From Panulirus ornatus (Eukaryota > Arthropoda > Malacostraca > Decapoda > Palinuridae), in contig NC_092225.1 of assembly GCF_036320965.1 (NCBI RefSeq), positions 75,165,935 through 75,229,934 on the forward strand: a DNA stretch of 64,000 nucleotides. The letters are read 5' to 3'. Position numbers and translations under genes: made by a program. The first letter of the stretch is position 1. Each line of letters begins with the position of its first letter. Below, piece by piece: positions 1 through 11,014 of the stretch. A model generated the notes under the pieces. That model did not search any database. It was given only the letters and a program-made list of their open reading frames with translations, and was not told where the DNA came from.

Positions 1-67
1 TCACTCAACCCACCTCTACTCTCACTCAACCCACCTCTACTCTCACTCTACCCACCTCTACTCTCAC
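1..67. repeat. 21-bp tandem repeat, three copies, cut by window edge
   Basis: Three near-identical 21-bp units (TCACTCAACCCACCTCTACTC) occupy 1-63, with one substitution in the third. The array probably continues left of the window. Confidence 0.85.
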
Positions 68-177
68 ACAGGTTCCTCTTGCTCCCCTTTACTCTCACTT
101 TGGCTCAATATGGATAGTTTTCTTTCGGAGTCCTAATCTTCTACCCCTCGACTTACCTTAAATCATATGTTTGACGA

Positions 178-180
<3 letters not shown>

Positions 181-250
<70 letters not shown>
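181..250. repeat. (CT)n microsatellite
   Basis: An uninterrupted CT dinucleotide run of about 70 bp. It produces the Ser/Leu and Arg/Glu polypeptide frames seen here, which are not genes. Confidence 0.97.
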
Positions 251-251
<1 letters not shown>

Positions 252-371
252 CTAACCCCTGTCCTTCAGAGCATAAATACACCTCGTTCTTTTTCATTTT
301 CCCATTTCTGTCGTCCACCTTTAGTTTTCTCTTTTCCTTCGTCGTCAGCTGGCCCGGGCGAGGGCTCGCAC

Positions 372-526
372 CTTCCGGCTGGGATATTGTGCTCTGCACC
401 ACCTGTCCCCAGGCCGCCCGCCCGCCCAGCTGCCGCATGACGTCATGCATAACCATGGGCTCGATATTGCACTGTGGGTAAAGAGGCGCTTGGCAGGCGG
501 AGCCCAGCAGGTGCTCGCATGAACCA
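372..526 (-). CDS. Candidate internal exon 4 of a secreted-protein gene (Cys-containing segment)
   Basis: On the minus strand an AG acceptor (528-527), preceded by a short pyrimidine-rich stretch, opens a 155-nt frame that closes at a GTGCGA donor (371-366). It enters in phase 2 and leaves in phase 1. The frame has no stop and encodes residues 88-139 of the joined model, including Cys91, Cys99 and Cys107 (C-x7-C-x7-C) and a PLYPQC motif. Joining to the exon at 5549-5432 creates an Asn-Gly-Ser sequon across the junction. The stretch is GC-rich, unlike the AT-rich flanks. I do not recognise the family. It could be a chance open frame, but phase, splice signals and composition agree. Following exons would lie left of the window. 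Confidence 0.5.
435..448. promoter_or_regulatory. 14-bp palindrome containing a perfect CRE (TGACGTCA)
   Basis: GCATGACGTCATGC is a perfect palindrome with TGACGTCA at 438-445. It lies inside the candidate exon 372-526, where it reads as Met-His-Asp-Val-Met, so it may be coding sequence rather than a CREB site. Confidence 0.3.
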
Positions 527-538
527 CTAGTAGGACGG

Positions 539-541
<3 letters not shown>

Positions 542-581
<40 letters not shown>
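542..581. repeat. (AC)n microsatellite
   Basis: About 20 AC units, immediately upstream (minus sense) of the candidate exon acceptor at 528-527. Confidence 0.97.
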
Positions 582-929
582 GTGGATTTCCCGCTACGTA
601 CCATATAAGAGTAATTACATTTGATAATCAGTAAGACCACAAAACATTATGTGGATGGTAAGAGGAATGACAATGGGAAGTCTAACACATCAGTAATAAC
701 GTCTATATGAAAGAAACAAAAAAGAATCGGCCTGTGTAGGTTATCGGGGTCAGTAATGATGACACACGGGTCAAAGGTCATCGCCGTGGGAGTACTGACG
801 AGGAACAGGAGGCAACAGTCACCCTTTTCAGTGAGAGGAATCAGTTCGGTTTTTAGAAGTGCGGAGCAGCGGAAGAGGAGCGACAGCTCTGAGAAGGCCA
901 AAGTAACCTCGGGAGTTGAGCATTGAGTT

Positions 930-1770
930 CCCCGCAATACCGTAGACTTTAAGTAGGCTTTTGACAGTGCGCGCCTGCAGGAGGTGTGGGCCACCCTGGT
1001 GACTGATGCTGAGCAGGGAAGGAGCGGTGTACACACGGACCACAGCAAACAGATGATGATCGGTAAGGCGATGGAAGGAGGTGGCTAACGCGAGAGACGC
1101 TGACAAAGGTATGGTAGCCAGGGCCGAGGCACGTCTACAGAGGTTGATGGCCGGTCGACACAAAGCGATGAAGGCACACAATATGGCCGTCGATGGAGCG
1201 AGGACAAAGGTGATGAGAATCTCAAAAGACGAGAGGAACGTTTGAGGAAGATTATGACTAATGGGCAGTGTAGGGCCACCGGCCAGGTACTTGTGTGTCA
1301 GGATGAGAGAGGCGGTAGAGATGAGAAAGCAGAGACTCCATCTAGGATCAGAGTGGCGAGGGAAACTTACAATAAGATGAAGGACATGATGAGGGAAAAC
1401 ATTGTGAACGTTAAGCAACAAGAAGAAATACGAGGAGTATATACTGTAGTTGTGTGTGGATCAGACGCGTGAACGCTGACGAGAGAGGACTCTGATCTGC
1501 TGGAAGGTACATGTGTAGACACGGCGAAAGTTAGGTGGCGGAGCAAGAAGAGGATGAACCAATTCTGGAAACAAAAAGTGGTTGAGTCTGGCGAGGAGGG
1601 AGAACTGCTGTGGGTGTACAGTGCGTGGATATGGACGACTGAGGGGCGTGGCGGGAGGAAGACTGGAGGGATCTCCTCCAGGAAGGTGACCAAGGATGAC
1701 CATGTGAGGGAGGAGATGAGTGAGGCATCACTCGTCGTGAGGAGGAGACACAGAAAGCCAGACTAATGGT
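930..1770 (+). mobile_element. Heavily decayed LINE remnant
   Basis: Around 940-1000 the plus strand reads, with stops, like reverse-transcriptase motif A (Asp-Phe-Lys-stop-Ala-Phe-Asp-Ser). At 1450-1490 it reads like the conserved Tyr/Cys-Gly-Ser-x-Ala/Trp-Thr-Leu-Thr region near LINE C-termini, and at 1640-1700 like a Gly-Arg-rich C-terminal segment. Several frameshifts separate these. The 197-codon minus frame at 828-1421 is its shadow. The assignment rests on motif resemblance only. Confidence 0.35.
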
Positions 1771-1922
1771 TAAAGATGGAAACCATGATGCTGAAGTTAT
1801 GAACAATAAATAATTCAGGGCTATGCATATATACATAAATACATACACAATATATACATACTGCTTCTATTTACTCAGACGTGTCCAAACATCACGTAAT
1901 CACATCTGCTGAAGTTGAACCA

Positions 1923-2058
1923 GGTGATCCCCTCTTACCACGGTGCGACCCACTGATCACCACGGTACGACCCACTGATCACCACGGCACGACCCCCTGT
2001 CAGGATCACCACGGTGCGATCCCCACGGTACGACCCCCTGATCACGGTACGACCCAAT
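1923..2058. repeat. Degenerate 22-bp tandem repeat (ACCACGGTACGACCCACTGATC type)
   Basis: About five or six diverged units built around CACGGTACGACCC. The same core recurs in arrays at 24440-24650 and 32084-33270. Confidence 0.7.
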
Positions 2059-2059
2059 G

Positions 2060-3576
2060 AGCACGACTCAAGAAAATCTTGAAGTTGAGCTCAATCATAA
2101 TAGCGAGTCTGGTCTTGATCAGCTTTATGAGTTATGTTACCTCAACAGATCGGCGAAATGCCATGAAAAAAAGTCAAAATCCATATCTACGTTTCGAATA
2201 TCAGTCACATCAGGTCCATCAGAAAGCTTGGAAATCACGACTAAAATCAACACAATCAAATCAACTCCAACATGTATACTGCTGATTTCCCTCAGGAAAT
2301 ATCATCATAAACTGATGCTTGTATATCTGTCTAATATCTTCATAAAGTTGTCCACATTAGAGGAACAGATGTAATATTCCCCCAGTGCCCAGGCTTACCA
2401 CACAGCTAAATCTAATGATGTTAACTATTTACATAAAGGAATACAAGCAGCAACAGAATACTGGATCATTTCAGCAACACAGAGCTTTGTGTTACAAGAT
2501 TGAAAATAGTAAACAAACTTTCATGATGAGAAATAAACTTTACATTTGAATTTTGTCGGTCGTGGTTTTCAGGTTTCGTGTTTGTCTTGTCTGTTTTCAA
2601 ACGTTTGTATGGTTCTGCTCCCAGCGACTCTTGTTGGTAAATGTAAACGATCTTGTTAAAGAAAAAATCTGTCTCATTCGAAGTTAAAACGTTTGCCCAC
2701 CAGTGTGTATCCATGATTACCAGTACAATAACAAACATCTAGCCTAAAATTGCTACCAAGTTCAAGTTAGTCACAGTTCTTCATAACTTCCATTACCTAT
2801 ATTAGACCACCTCTTAACCTTCTCTCGCTAGATCTAGTAAGTTCAGGTCTTCCCAACGGCTCCCATACGATTCATATCTCAGTCCGGGAGCCATCGTGGT
2901 ACCTCACTGATGTGCTCTTTCCACTCTGCCAATGTCCCTTCTCAGGCAAGACGACCAAAACTGAATACAGTATTCAAGGTGGAGGTGCAATAGTGAAGTA
3001 TAAAGAATCTGGACTAGTTTTTTTAGATCTAGATTCGACAGTTATACCTACGAAGCCTAAGAAGTTCGTCCCAAGGTCGATCCCTGATGCACGCCACTTG
3101 TCACGTCGAATCATGAGGCTTATTGTCTTAAAGTTCTCTTTGATGCCATGTCTAATGGCTTCTGAAAATCTAAGTCAATGATATTACCTGCTGTATGTTC
3201 ATCATACATGATGATTATCTCGCAAAAGAAATCAAGCGGTTTTGTCTGACACGAACGATTCCCTGGTAGATCATACTGTGGATCGTTCAGCGGTGACCTA
3301 AGGGACCTACAACCTTTTATGGATTCATGGCTTCTACAAGGTTGATAACGACGGATGTTAGGTTCACTCGACGATAACCTCCTCCTAGCAGGGACGTAGT
3401 ACCTCCTTTCTCTCGAACATCAATGTTGCATCAGCAAGTCTCCCCATGCCATGAAGCCTTCTCTGTAGCATAGAACTTACTGAAAAGACCAGTTAAAGGC
3501 TTCATCATCTACAGTCTAGCTTCCTTCACTGGTCGTGGGTCAAACTTCACATATCATACTCTAGTGACTCATTCCA
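2060..3576. other. No confident gene; diverged interspersed sequence
   Basis: There is no convincing coding unit. One hydrophobic then basic frame at 2061-2288 lacks an ATG. The part at 2880-3560 has the look of an old interspersed repeat, but I could not assign a family. Confidence 0.5.
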
Positions 3577-3687
3577 TATAACACTAACAGTATATCTTGA
3601 CAGTGTAGGTTGGTATAACACTGACAGTATATCTTGACAGTGTGGGTTGGTATAACACTGACAGTATATCTTGACAGTGTAGGTTGA
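3577..3687. repeat. 37-bp tandem repeat, three copies
   Basis: Three units of 37 bp beginning TATAACACT, each holding the internal TATATCTTGACAGTGT. They differ at about two positions. Confidence 0.85.
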
Positions 3688-3689
3688 TA

Positions 3690-3960
3690 TGTTCCAAAAA
3701 TGTTCTTCGCCAGCATTGAGACGATGTGGTGTTCCTCAGGGTTCTGTGCTCTCACCTAACAACTCTCTTCTTCTATAAATGTTGTCTCCAACATGTAACC
3801 CTGTTCGCTCCTATGCCAATGATTGATCTCACTTTACACACACTAACTCACTTTCCCTTTTATTCCACCTCAAACACCCGCTCCTCTCACGGTAAACATA
3901 TTTCCTCTTTCTTAATTCTCACACGTGCAGCACCTTGAAATGAGGAACCAATAATCCAAC
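3690..3960 (+). mobile_element. Reverse-transcriptase fragment of a non-LTR retrotransposon
   Basis: The plus strand at about 3722-3760 encodes [11 protein letters not shown], the RT motif B region of Jockey/CR1-type LINEs. It is followed at about 3795-3825 by Ser-Tyr-Ala-Asn-Asp, a damaged form of the catalytic Tyr-Ala-Asp-Asp. A stop and frameshifts interrupt it. It is a short dead fragment with no ends visible. Confidence 0.5.
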
Positions 3961-4429
3961 AGTGCTATAAAAAAAAAGATGAAACTATTCCTACCTATAT
4001 CTCAACTTAATTTTCACTAACTTCCGACTATAAAATTTCGAGACACAGCAGTTCGAGTCTGCAGTAACATCAGCATGTTGGGAATACCCATATCCTCCGC
4101 CTTAGCCTGGAAACCCACTAACATCAACCTCGCCTGACCAGCTTCACAAAAATCTAGGGACGTTGTGTTGGCGCTTCGACTGTTTCTAGTGAACAGTTAT
4201 ACTACATCAGCAGACGTTTGACTCACTCCAGGAGGGTGTACTACTCATACATCTGGTGTGTGTGTGTGTCTCTCCAGCCAGGGTGGAATCCACAGCCTTA
4301 TGTCTCATTAACTCCCGTGCTATCACCTCTCTTCAAGCATCTGCTCTCATCTTCCTGCCCTCTCTCTCTGTGCAGGGATTACTCCAGCTATTTCCCTATC
4401 AGCCATCTCCTTGGATCTTGGTCATTAAG

Positions 4430-4740
4430 GCCTGGGCCCGCCCCAGGTGACTGGCTGCTGCTTCCTATAGTTTCTGTGTGGAGACCAACCACCCGAGACT
4501 TGACCGTTAAGACAACATCTTTCCTCCTACAGAAATATCTTCCTTCTTTTGTCTTTCCCTCTTCCTATAACCTTTCCTCCTACCTTTAACCAAGAGCCGA
4601 GTCTACAACCACCTCACCAGCCAGAGTCAGTTTCATCTATATACTTTATCTCGTACTCTTCAATTTTCCCCTTCTTCAGATGGCCATAACTGGGTCACGT
4701 CTTCACCCCTGTCATGTCGGCTGAGATGAAAATGGATAAT
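4430..4740. repeat. Interspersed repeat, copy 1 (partner at 48460-48770)
   Basis: This stretch shares an ordered set of blocks with 48460-48770: TGTGTGGAGACC, then GACTTGACCGTTA, a Ct-rich tract, and an end resembling GTTATGCCGGCC. That indicates two diverged copies of one dispersed repeat. The family and the ends are not determined. Confidence 0.45.
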
Positions 4741-5431
4741 TGAAGATCGTGGTCGTGGCTTTGTTGGCTTGAACCACGTCACTGTTTTCCTTGATGAATG
4801 GACCACCTGACCTGGTAATGACTCTCTTGCTTCTATTCTTCAGCGTTTCTTTTTTGCTATCTTCAGCAGTTAACGCTTCATACTGACGTTCACTTTGACG
4901 CTTAAATTAATACGTTTTTTCTAGGAAAATGTACTTATATTCCCTCTGGTCTGCTGGTGACTGCTACACAAGCAACCTCCCATGTTCCACAGACGTTTTC
5001 TTTATCATCAATAAATTGATTTAACCATACATCAAAAACCACACTTGTCGACCACACCACAGATGACTCTCTGAGGCTGGTCAGTTGGCCCTTACACCTA
5101 CCAATTACCAGGGTCATTAAGGCCGTCAACCTAAGTTACATCCACCAACCCGAAAAATCTTCTTCAGGTGTCAACACCTTCTACAGGTGGGAAGGATAAT
5201 TCTAAGACCATATAAACCGAATATATATATATGGCCCAGGAACAAGGCCATATACATCTCTATGATACTCTAATGACATTAACCATCAGGTAATAAGCCT
5301 ATTGAAAAAATAACACTTTACGTATATTTCAACTAATTTTTTTCCTTGACAATTTCTATGTTTAAACACCTCCTGTCCAGAGTGCCCGTCCCAAGGCTGG
5401 AACCACGTTGAAGTGTGTTTCTCGCTCATAC
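4741..5431. other. No gene seen
   Basis: Mostly AT-rich sequence with a short TA run (5220-5232). I see no coding or structured feature. It would lie within the inferred last intron of the minus-strand gene model. Confidence 0.5.
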
Positions 5432-5549
5432 TTTCCCGTCAGGTCTCGTGGTGGTGGGAATGATCTCTGTGTAGAACCTGGTGATCCGCCAGAACTATCC
5501 TCCTGTTGACCTCCGAGGTGCGGGAGGGGAGTGGTGGTCGTGGTGGTGG
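5432..5549 (-). CDS. Candidate internal exon 3 of a secreted-protein gene (Thr run and Pro/Gly/Ser linker)
   Basis: On the minus strand a CTCCCTCCCCAG acceptor (AG at 5551-5550) opens a 118-nt frame ending at a GTATGA donor (5431-5426). It enters in phase 1 and leaves in phase 2. These are exactly the phases needed between the signal-peptide exon (leaves phase 1) and the exon at 526-372 (enters phase 2). It encodes residues 49-88: an Ala followed by six Thr, then a hydrophilic segment rich in Gly, Ser, Gln and Pro. That suggests an extracellular, possibly O-glycosylated linker. The donor is weaker than consensus (A at -1, T at +4). The frame stays open to 5362, so a longer exon or a terminal exon ending there is possible. 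Confidence 0.5.
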
Positions 5550-6141
5550 CTGGGGAGGGAGGAACCTTCTGCATGACTATCTTGTCTTCATGTACACAGA
5601 GACGGTACCAACCTCACCTGCGACGCTACAACGTGACTATGGCTGATAACGATAACTGACAGTTAGAAGAACGAAAATGAAACTATTATCGACTTTGAAG
5701 GAAGATCCACAAGGCATCGGTTACCAGAGAATACCAGTGTCCCAGAAGACAAGTATTCATGTCCGTAGTATTGCATAACACAGAATATCTTCAAATATTT
5801 CAAAATTGTGACAACTTACGTTTCATAAACTACCGATCGATCGAAGCCAAGATGTGATATTACCAGCGTGTTGGTCAGGCAGGTCCTGCTGCACACTGTA
5901 CGATAATTTCCGATATCTCAAAAAATATGTAGAGAAAAACAACACCTCCACCACAACTTTCAACAACCTCACCTTACCCTGCTGACGACGGCAGTGCAGT
6001 GTGCATGTCATTCCTCACGCGTGACACCGTTTTTCCTTAATGAGCGTCGCCTTAACTTGTCTGTGGTCACCCACTGTCATGTCTTTAAAAAGAAAACGGC
6101 AGTGTGTGTTCGTGTGATGTGGGAGGGTAGACTCCCTCCAC
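5550..6141. other. No gene seen
   Basis: Unremarkable sequence between the exon candidate and the AC repeat. No motif, repeat or coding signal could be supported. Confidence 0.5.
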
Positions 6142-6166
6142 CACACACACACACACACACACACAC
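6142..6166. repeat. (AC)n microsatellite
   Basis: About 12 AC units. Confidence 0.95.
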
Positions 6167-6244
6167 GTCAGGGGGGAAACTCTCTACCCTTCAATCCAAC
6201 CATTTCCACAACAGGATTATAGTTTTTTCCCTTGGTACCACCTC

Positions 6245-6355
6245 CCTCCCCTCCCTTTCCCGCCTTAGTGAGTCAGCGTCAGGACCGGACGACTGAGCCC
6301 TCGAGGAGGAACCCTCGCTTGGCTCCTCCTTCCGTCCGGACCTGCTTTCAGCGTG
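6245..6355 (-). mobile_element. Decayed SINE-like element
   Basis: The block CCCGCCTTAGTGAGTCAGCG, then AGGACCGGACGACTGAGCC and a C/T-rich stretch ending TCCGTCCGGACC, follows the order of the SINE-like element at 18746-19013 (CCCGCATTAGCGAGGTAGCG, then AGAACAGAGGACTGGGCC). It is clearly older than the other copies. Confidence 0.4.
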
Positions 6356-6698
6356 TGATAATTTGAGGGAGGATTACCTACACGGGTGACACCATGTGAC
6401 TGGCCTGACTCACTGGTTGCTGAGGGTGTGAGGGAGGCTAGGACGCAGGAGGAGGTGTCAAGGTGGGGACGTCTCTGGCAAACGGCGACTAAGTGAGCGT
6501 TATTAAGGGGAGTTGCTGCCTCATCACTGGTAATTAACGCAGGGAAACGAGGGAGTCTGCTTGTTCACGTCGCTCACTTCCCACTCCCCTCCACCACTGG
6601 CTGAAGTCAGACTGTTTGAGGTGTTGTAGCTCAGTAAGGGAACAAGATGTCTTCCCATGAGTGTTTCGTTAAGGAGAGTCTTGTAGAGGTTGGTGTGG

Positions 6699-6858
6699 CT
6701 GTGGTAGAAGGCCAGGTGTCGCTGTAGCAGAAGGCCAGGTGTCGCTGTAGCAGAAGGCCAGGTGTCGCTGTAGCAGAAGGCCAGGTGTCGCTGTAGCAGA
6801 AGGCCAGGTGTCGCTGTAGCATAAGGCCAGGTGTCGCTGTAGCATAAGGCCAGGTGTT
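6699..6858. repeat. 23-bp tandem repeat, about seven copies
   Basis: Units of GGCCAGGTGTCGCTGTAGCA plus GAA or TAA. Copies are nearly identical, and the outer ones are diverged. Confidence 0.9.
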
Positions 6859-6960
6859 GCCTTGGGTGCGACTCAGGGTACGTCAGGTTGGGTGTTGTCC
6901 TCCACATCTCTCGAGCAAGCAGGAGGTGATGGCAGGTACCCATGATGATGCAGACGTAAC

Positions 6961-7058
6961 TATATAACCTGGACGTCATCCCGGCTCAGCACTCCAGGAC
7001 GCCTGACTACCCACCGGCCACAGGGAGGTACTGAGGAACCGATGACTGGCCGTGTCTT
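6961..7058 (+). promoter_or_regulatory. Possible TATA promoter with a short first exon
   Basis: TATATAAC (6961-6968) is followed 27-28 bp later by TCAGCA, an arthropod-like initiator. The first ATG downstream (7041) opens 17 nt before a GTGAGT donor at 7058. Spacing fits a core promoter and first exon. There is no downstream exon to support it, so this is speculative. Confidence 0.2.
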
Positions 7059-7169
7059 GTGAGTGCTGCAGGTGTGGCGGGTAGCGGCTGGGGCAGACAG
7101 GCAGGAACAAAACATCAGTACGTGTACACACGTCATTAGTACAGAGTCAAAGCATTCCTGAGATTAATG

Positions 7170-7171
<2 letters not shown>

Positions 7172-7215
<44 letters not shown>

Positions 7216-7228
7216 ACACACACACACA
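7172..7228. repeat. (AC)n microsatellite
   Basis: About 28 AC units with one T interruption near 7211. Confidence 0.96.
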
Positions 7229-7639
7229 AGATAAGACAGACCTTCAGTTATCAGCCAGAATTATAATCGTGCAGGGACGTCACCTGATCAGAAAGTAAAC
7301 AAGAGATTGTCGTTGTTTTTGTTATTGTTGTTTTTGTTGTTGGTGTAGTTGTTGCCAGGCCAGAGGCCGCCACTTCCACGTATAAGTCATTAAACTTTGC
7401 TCATTTGCTGCCAACTTTACCACCTACAGCAAAACTTGAGGAGGGGGGGCCACACACACACAAGAAACTTTTGCGTGACCACTCCGTCCACCTCGGGCGT
7501 CTGCCTTCCTCCTCCTCCCGGGGAACAGCAGACCTTCACATCAACTTCTTTCATAACTATTGTGTCATTATGACTGAGAGAAAAGAAAAACGTTTTCTGT
7601 GATATAGTCCGAAAGAAGAGGGATCAATATATATATTTT

Positions 7640-7880
7640 TTCTTTGTTTCTTTCAAACTATTCGCCATTTCCCGCGTTAGCAAGGTAGCGTGAAGAACAG
7701 AGGACTGGGCCTCTGAGGGAATATCCTCACCTGGCCCCCTTCTCTGTTCCTTCTTTTGGAAAATTAAAAAAAAAAAAAACAAGAGGGGAGGATTTCCAGC
7801 CCCCCGCTCCCTCCCCTTTTGGTCGCCTTCTACGACACGCAGGGAATACGTGGAAAGTATTCTTTCTCCCATATCCCTAG
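7640..7880 (-). mobile_element. SINE-like non-autonomous element, copy 1
   Basis: The plus strand runs from TTCGCCATTTCCCGCGTTAG through an internal poly-A to GTCGCCTTCTACGACACGCA and ends near CCATATCCCTAGG. The copies at 18746-19013 and 20948-21150 share this order. Read on the minus strand, its end (CTACCTTGCTAACGCGGGAA and on) resembles the 3' end of the LINE family in this window, so it is probably mobilised by that LINE. The LINE copy at 7882 starts directly at its far end. Confidence 0.7.
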
Positions 7881-7881
7881 G

Positions 7882-8592
7882 GAGTTTGGTAAAGTGTGTG
7901 AAAGAAGAAAGTTAAGAGTAAATGTGAATAAGAGCAAGGTTATTAGGTACAGTAGGGTTAAGGGTCAAGTCAATTGGGAGGTGAGTTTGAATGGAGAAAA
8001 ACTGGAGGAAGTGAAGTGTTTTAGATATCTGGGAGTGGATCTGGCAGCGGATGGAACCATGGAAGCGGAAGTGGATCATAGGGTGGGGGAGGGGGCGAAA
8101 ATTCTGGGAGCCTTGAAGAATGTGTGGAAGTCGAGAACATTATCTCGGAAAGCAAAAATGGGTATGTTTGAAGGAATAGTGGTTCCAACAATGTTGTATG
8201 GTTGCGAGGCGTGGGCTATGGATAGAGTTGTGCGCAGGAGGATGGATGTGCTGGAAATGAGATGTGTGAGGACAATGTGTGGTGTAAGGTGGTTTGATCG
8301 AGTAAGTAACGTAAGGGTAAGAGAGATGTGTGGAAATAAAAAGAGCGTGGTTGAGAGAGCAGAAGAGGGTGTTTTGAAATGGTTCGGGCACATGGAGAGA
8401 ATGAGTGAGGAAAGATTGACCAAGAGAATATATGTGTCGGAGGTGGAGGGAACGAGGAGAAGAGGGAGACCAAATTGGAGGTGGAAAGATGGAGTGAAAA
8501 AGATTTTGTGTGATCGGGGCCTGAACATGCAGGAGGGTGAAAGGAGGGCAAGGAATAGAGTGAATTGGAGCGAGGTGGTATACCGGGGTTGA
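7882..8592 (+). pseudogene. LINE ORF2 C-terminal fragment (about 237 codons, open)
   Basis: An uninterrupted frame encodes the post-catalytic RT region (CFRYLGVDLAADGTMEAE), the YGCEAWAMDR segment and the C-terminal GRPNWRWKDGVKKIL motif, ending in TGA at 8590-8592. The frame continues upstream into the SINE-like element, so the apparent start at 7819 is not a real LINE start. It lacks endonuclease and catalytic RT motifs and cannot be active. Confidence 0.8.
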
Positions 8593-8775
8593 CGTGCTGT
8601 CAGTGGATTGAATCAAGGCATGTGAAGCGTCTGTGGTAAACCATGGAAAGCTGTGTAGGTATGTATATTTGCGTGTGTGGACGTATGTATATACATGTGT
8701 ATGGGGGTGGGTTGGGCCATTTCTTTCGTCTGTTTCCTTGCGCTACCTCGCAAACGCGGGAGACAGCGACAAAAA

Positions 8776-8780
<5 letters not shown>
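7882..8780 (+). mobile_element. 5'-truncated RTE-like LINE, copy 1
   Basis: This is the C-terminal third of ORF2 (7882-8592), followed by a 3' untranslated region ending GCGGGAGACAGCGAC and a poly-A/TA tail. It starts within the segment after the catalytic FADD motif, so it has no active site. Its 3' region is nearly identical to the copies at 17412, 19091, 55025 and 57170. Upstream it abuts a SINE-like element. Confidence 0.85.

Positions 8781-8847
<67 letters not shown>
8774..8847. repeat. Poly-A followed by (TA)n
   Basis: About 12 A then about 31 TA units, directly at the LINE 3' end. It looks like the element's tail, expanded. Confidence 0.95.
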
Positions 8848-8849
<2 letters not shown>

Positions 8850-8959
8850 TAAAACAAATAAAATATCTCCTGTCTATCGAGCAATGCAAAAGTAAAATGG
8901 CTATCAGGCACTGAACCAGCAAAACACGGACACACACACACTACCCAAGCTTCAAACAT

Positions 8960-9300
8960 GTCGCCAATCATAATGGCGATGAAAGAAAACGTGCGGGAAC
9001 TAGTAAAAGAAAACGTGTAAGGGAGACGCTGACGGAACACGTGCGGAGAGGTATTGAAAGAAAACGCGTGGGAAAATATTATCAAAGAAAGAAAAGTGTA
9101 CAGGAGGCGGTGAAAGAAAACGTATTGGGAGCTTGTGAAGAAGAGCGTGTAAGGAGCGGTGAAGGAAAACGTGTGGGGAGCTAGTAAAAGGAAACGTGTG
9201 CGGTAGGCGGTGAAAGAAAACGAGTGGAGAGAGGTAGAAAAAGAAAACGTATACAGGAGCCTGTGAAAGAAAACGTGTGGTGGAGGGAAGACTGAAAATA
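8960..9300. repeat. Degenerate tandem repeat, roughly 30-33 bp
   Basis: About ten diverged units carry GTGAAAGAAAACGTGTG followed by GGGAGC-like sequence. Spacing is irregular. Confidence 0.7.
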
Positions 9301-9365
9301 AATGTACTGTGGTGCGTCCAGGGGCTGTACAGCGGGACAAAGATCATGTACGTACGTACGTATGT

Positions 9366-9394
9366 AGGTGTGTGTGTGTGTGTGTGTGTGTGTG
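9366..9394. repeat. (TG)n microsatellite
   Basis: About 14 TG units preceded by a short CGTA tetranucleotide run (9350-9363). Confidence 0.95.
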
Positions 9395-9781
9395 ATGATC
9401 AGGTTAAGGACGTCCGGTAGTTCATCCGTGACAATGATGAGCTGATCAGAGATTAAACCTTCAACGCCACCTGGATAACAACAGACAAACTAACATGAAA
9501 ACAATCTCCACGATTCATCACTGTTGCCCTTGAGTGCTTGTTAACCCCCACCTAACTATCGATATATCTGACGAGTTATCTATCTGTACATCGATCTCTC
9601 CGACTTCATCACCATCTATATATAGACCTGTCTATCGGCTTACATCTATCCGCCAGGTTATGTATATATTTACCCGTCCATCAACACAGCACAGGTGTTA
9701 TCTTGGTGCATTACGCTGGTGACTGAGCTATCTTCCCCCATGACAGATTATCACTACGCGCCCCATCTCCCCGGTGCCACC

Positions 9782-9782
9782 A

Positions 9783-9813
<31 letters not shown>
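9782..9813. repeat. (AC)n microsatellite
   Basis: About 16 AC units. Confidence 0.95.
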
Positions 9814-9815
<2 letters not shown>

Positions 9816-9935
9816 GTGGTATACCTGTAGATGCAACGACCCCCTCCCCCGTACACCAATGTCACTACACATCCCTCTACACACAACCTGACCTTCACAA
9901 TCACATTCAGGGTCTCACTAATGTCATCTCCCATG

Positions 9936-10440
9936 CCTGACCCCACCCACCCCAGGTACCGATGCAAGGTAACCTCCCATGCTACACCCAGACCTGACCC
10001 CACCCACACCAGGTACCGATACAAGGTAACCTCCCATGCTACACCCCTACATGACCCCACCCATCCCAGGTACCGATACAAGGTAACCTCCCATGCTACA
10101 CCCCGACATGACCCCACCCACCCCAGGTACCGATACAAGGTAACCTCCCATGCTACACCCAGACCTGACCCCACCCACACCAGGTACCGATACAAGGTAA
10201 CCTCCCATGCTACACCCCTACATGACCCCACCCACACCAGGTACCGATACAAGGTAACCTCCCATGCTACACCCCGACATGACCCCACCCACACCAGGTA
10301 CCGATACAAGGTAACCTCCCATGCTACACCCCGACATGACCCCACCCACCCCAGGTACCGATACAAGGTAACCTCCCATGCTACACCCAGACCTGACCCC
10401 ACCCACACCAGGTACCGATACAAGGTAACCTCCCATGCTT
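9936..10440. repeat. 57-bp minisatellite, about 8.7 copies
   Basis: Unit anchored on AGGTACCGATACAAGGTAAC and repeating every 57 bp. Because 57 is a multiple of 3, both strands give long repetitive frames that are not genes. Variation (CACC/CACA, CCAG/CCCG/CCTA) defines at least three unit types. Confidence 0.95.
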
Positions 10441-10889
10441 GACTCCCACATGACCCCCACCCACACCATGTGCCAACACAGGGCTAACCCACAGCACATC
10501 ATGATAAGTACAGCTTGTGAGGGTGTCTGTAATGCAGCCGACCCACCAACTCCCCCTGTGTCAGCCAGTTACCCCAGCCGCCGGCACCAGCACACTCCCC
10601 AATCTGTTTCAATAAAGGTGACGGTATAGATCCATTCAGGATATCTGGTCAGGAGTGTCATGCGTCTCATTACTTATGCATGCTGTAGCCCCCGGCGGGG
10701 CCAGCCGTCGCTCCCGCTGTACACACGGCCCTTCCTGGTCCAACCTCTCACAATAGGCTCGGTAACTCAGTATCTGTCAAGGTGACAAACTGCTTTACTA
10801 CGCCTGATACGCACATAAATACATCACTGGAGACAATGTTAAATTGTACTCTGGTCTGATGAAGAGATGACTCCAAGTGAAACGCATTC

Positions 10890-10983
10890 ACATACATACA
10901 TACATACATACATAGAAAGTATACACATACATACATACATAAAAAGTATACACATACATACATATATCAAAAGCATACATACA

Positions 10984-11011
<28 letters not shown>
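10890..11011. repeat. (CATA)n tetranucleotide microsatellite, interrupted
   Basis: Several CATA blocks are separated by GAAAGTATACA-like interruptions. The longest clean run ends at about 11011. Confidence 0.92.

Positions 11012-11014
<3 letters not shown>

Noticed and set aside
2061..2288. Frame with a hydrophobic N-terminal part resembling a signal peptide
   Set aside because: No ATG starts it (the apparent start is TTG), no good acceptor precedes it, and composition is AT-rich and non-coding-like.
4026..4080. B-box-like GCAGTTCGAGTCTGC
   Set aside because: No A box at tRNA spacing and only a four-pair arm, so not called as a tRNA.
9728..10442. Two frames of more than 200 codons on opposite strands
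   Set aside because: Both come from the 57-bp minisatellite (19-codon unit).
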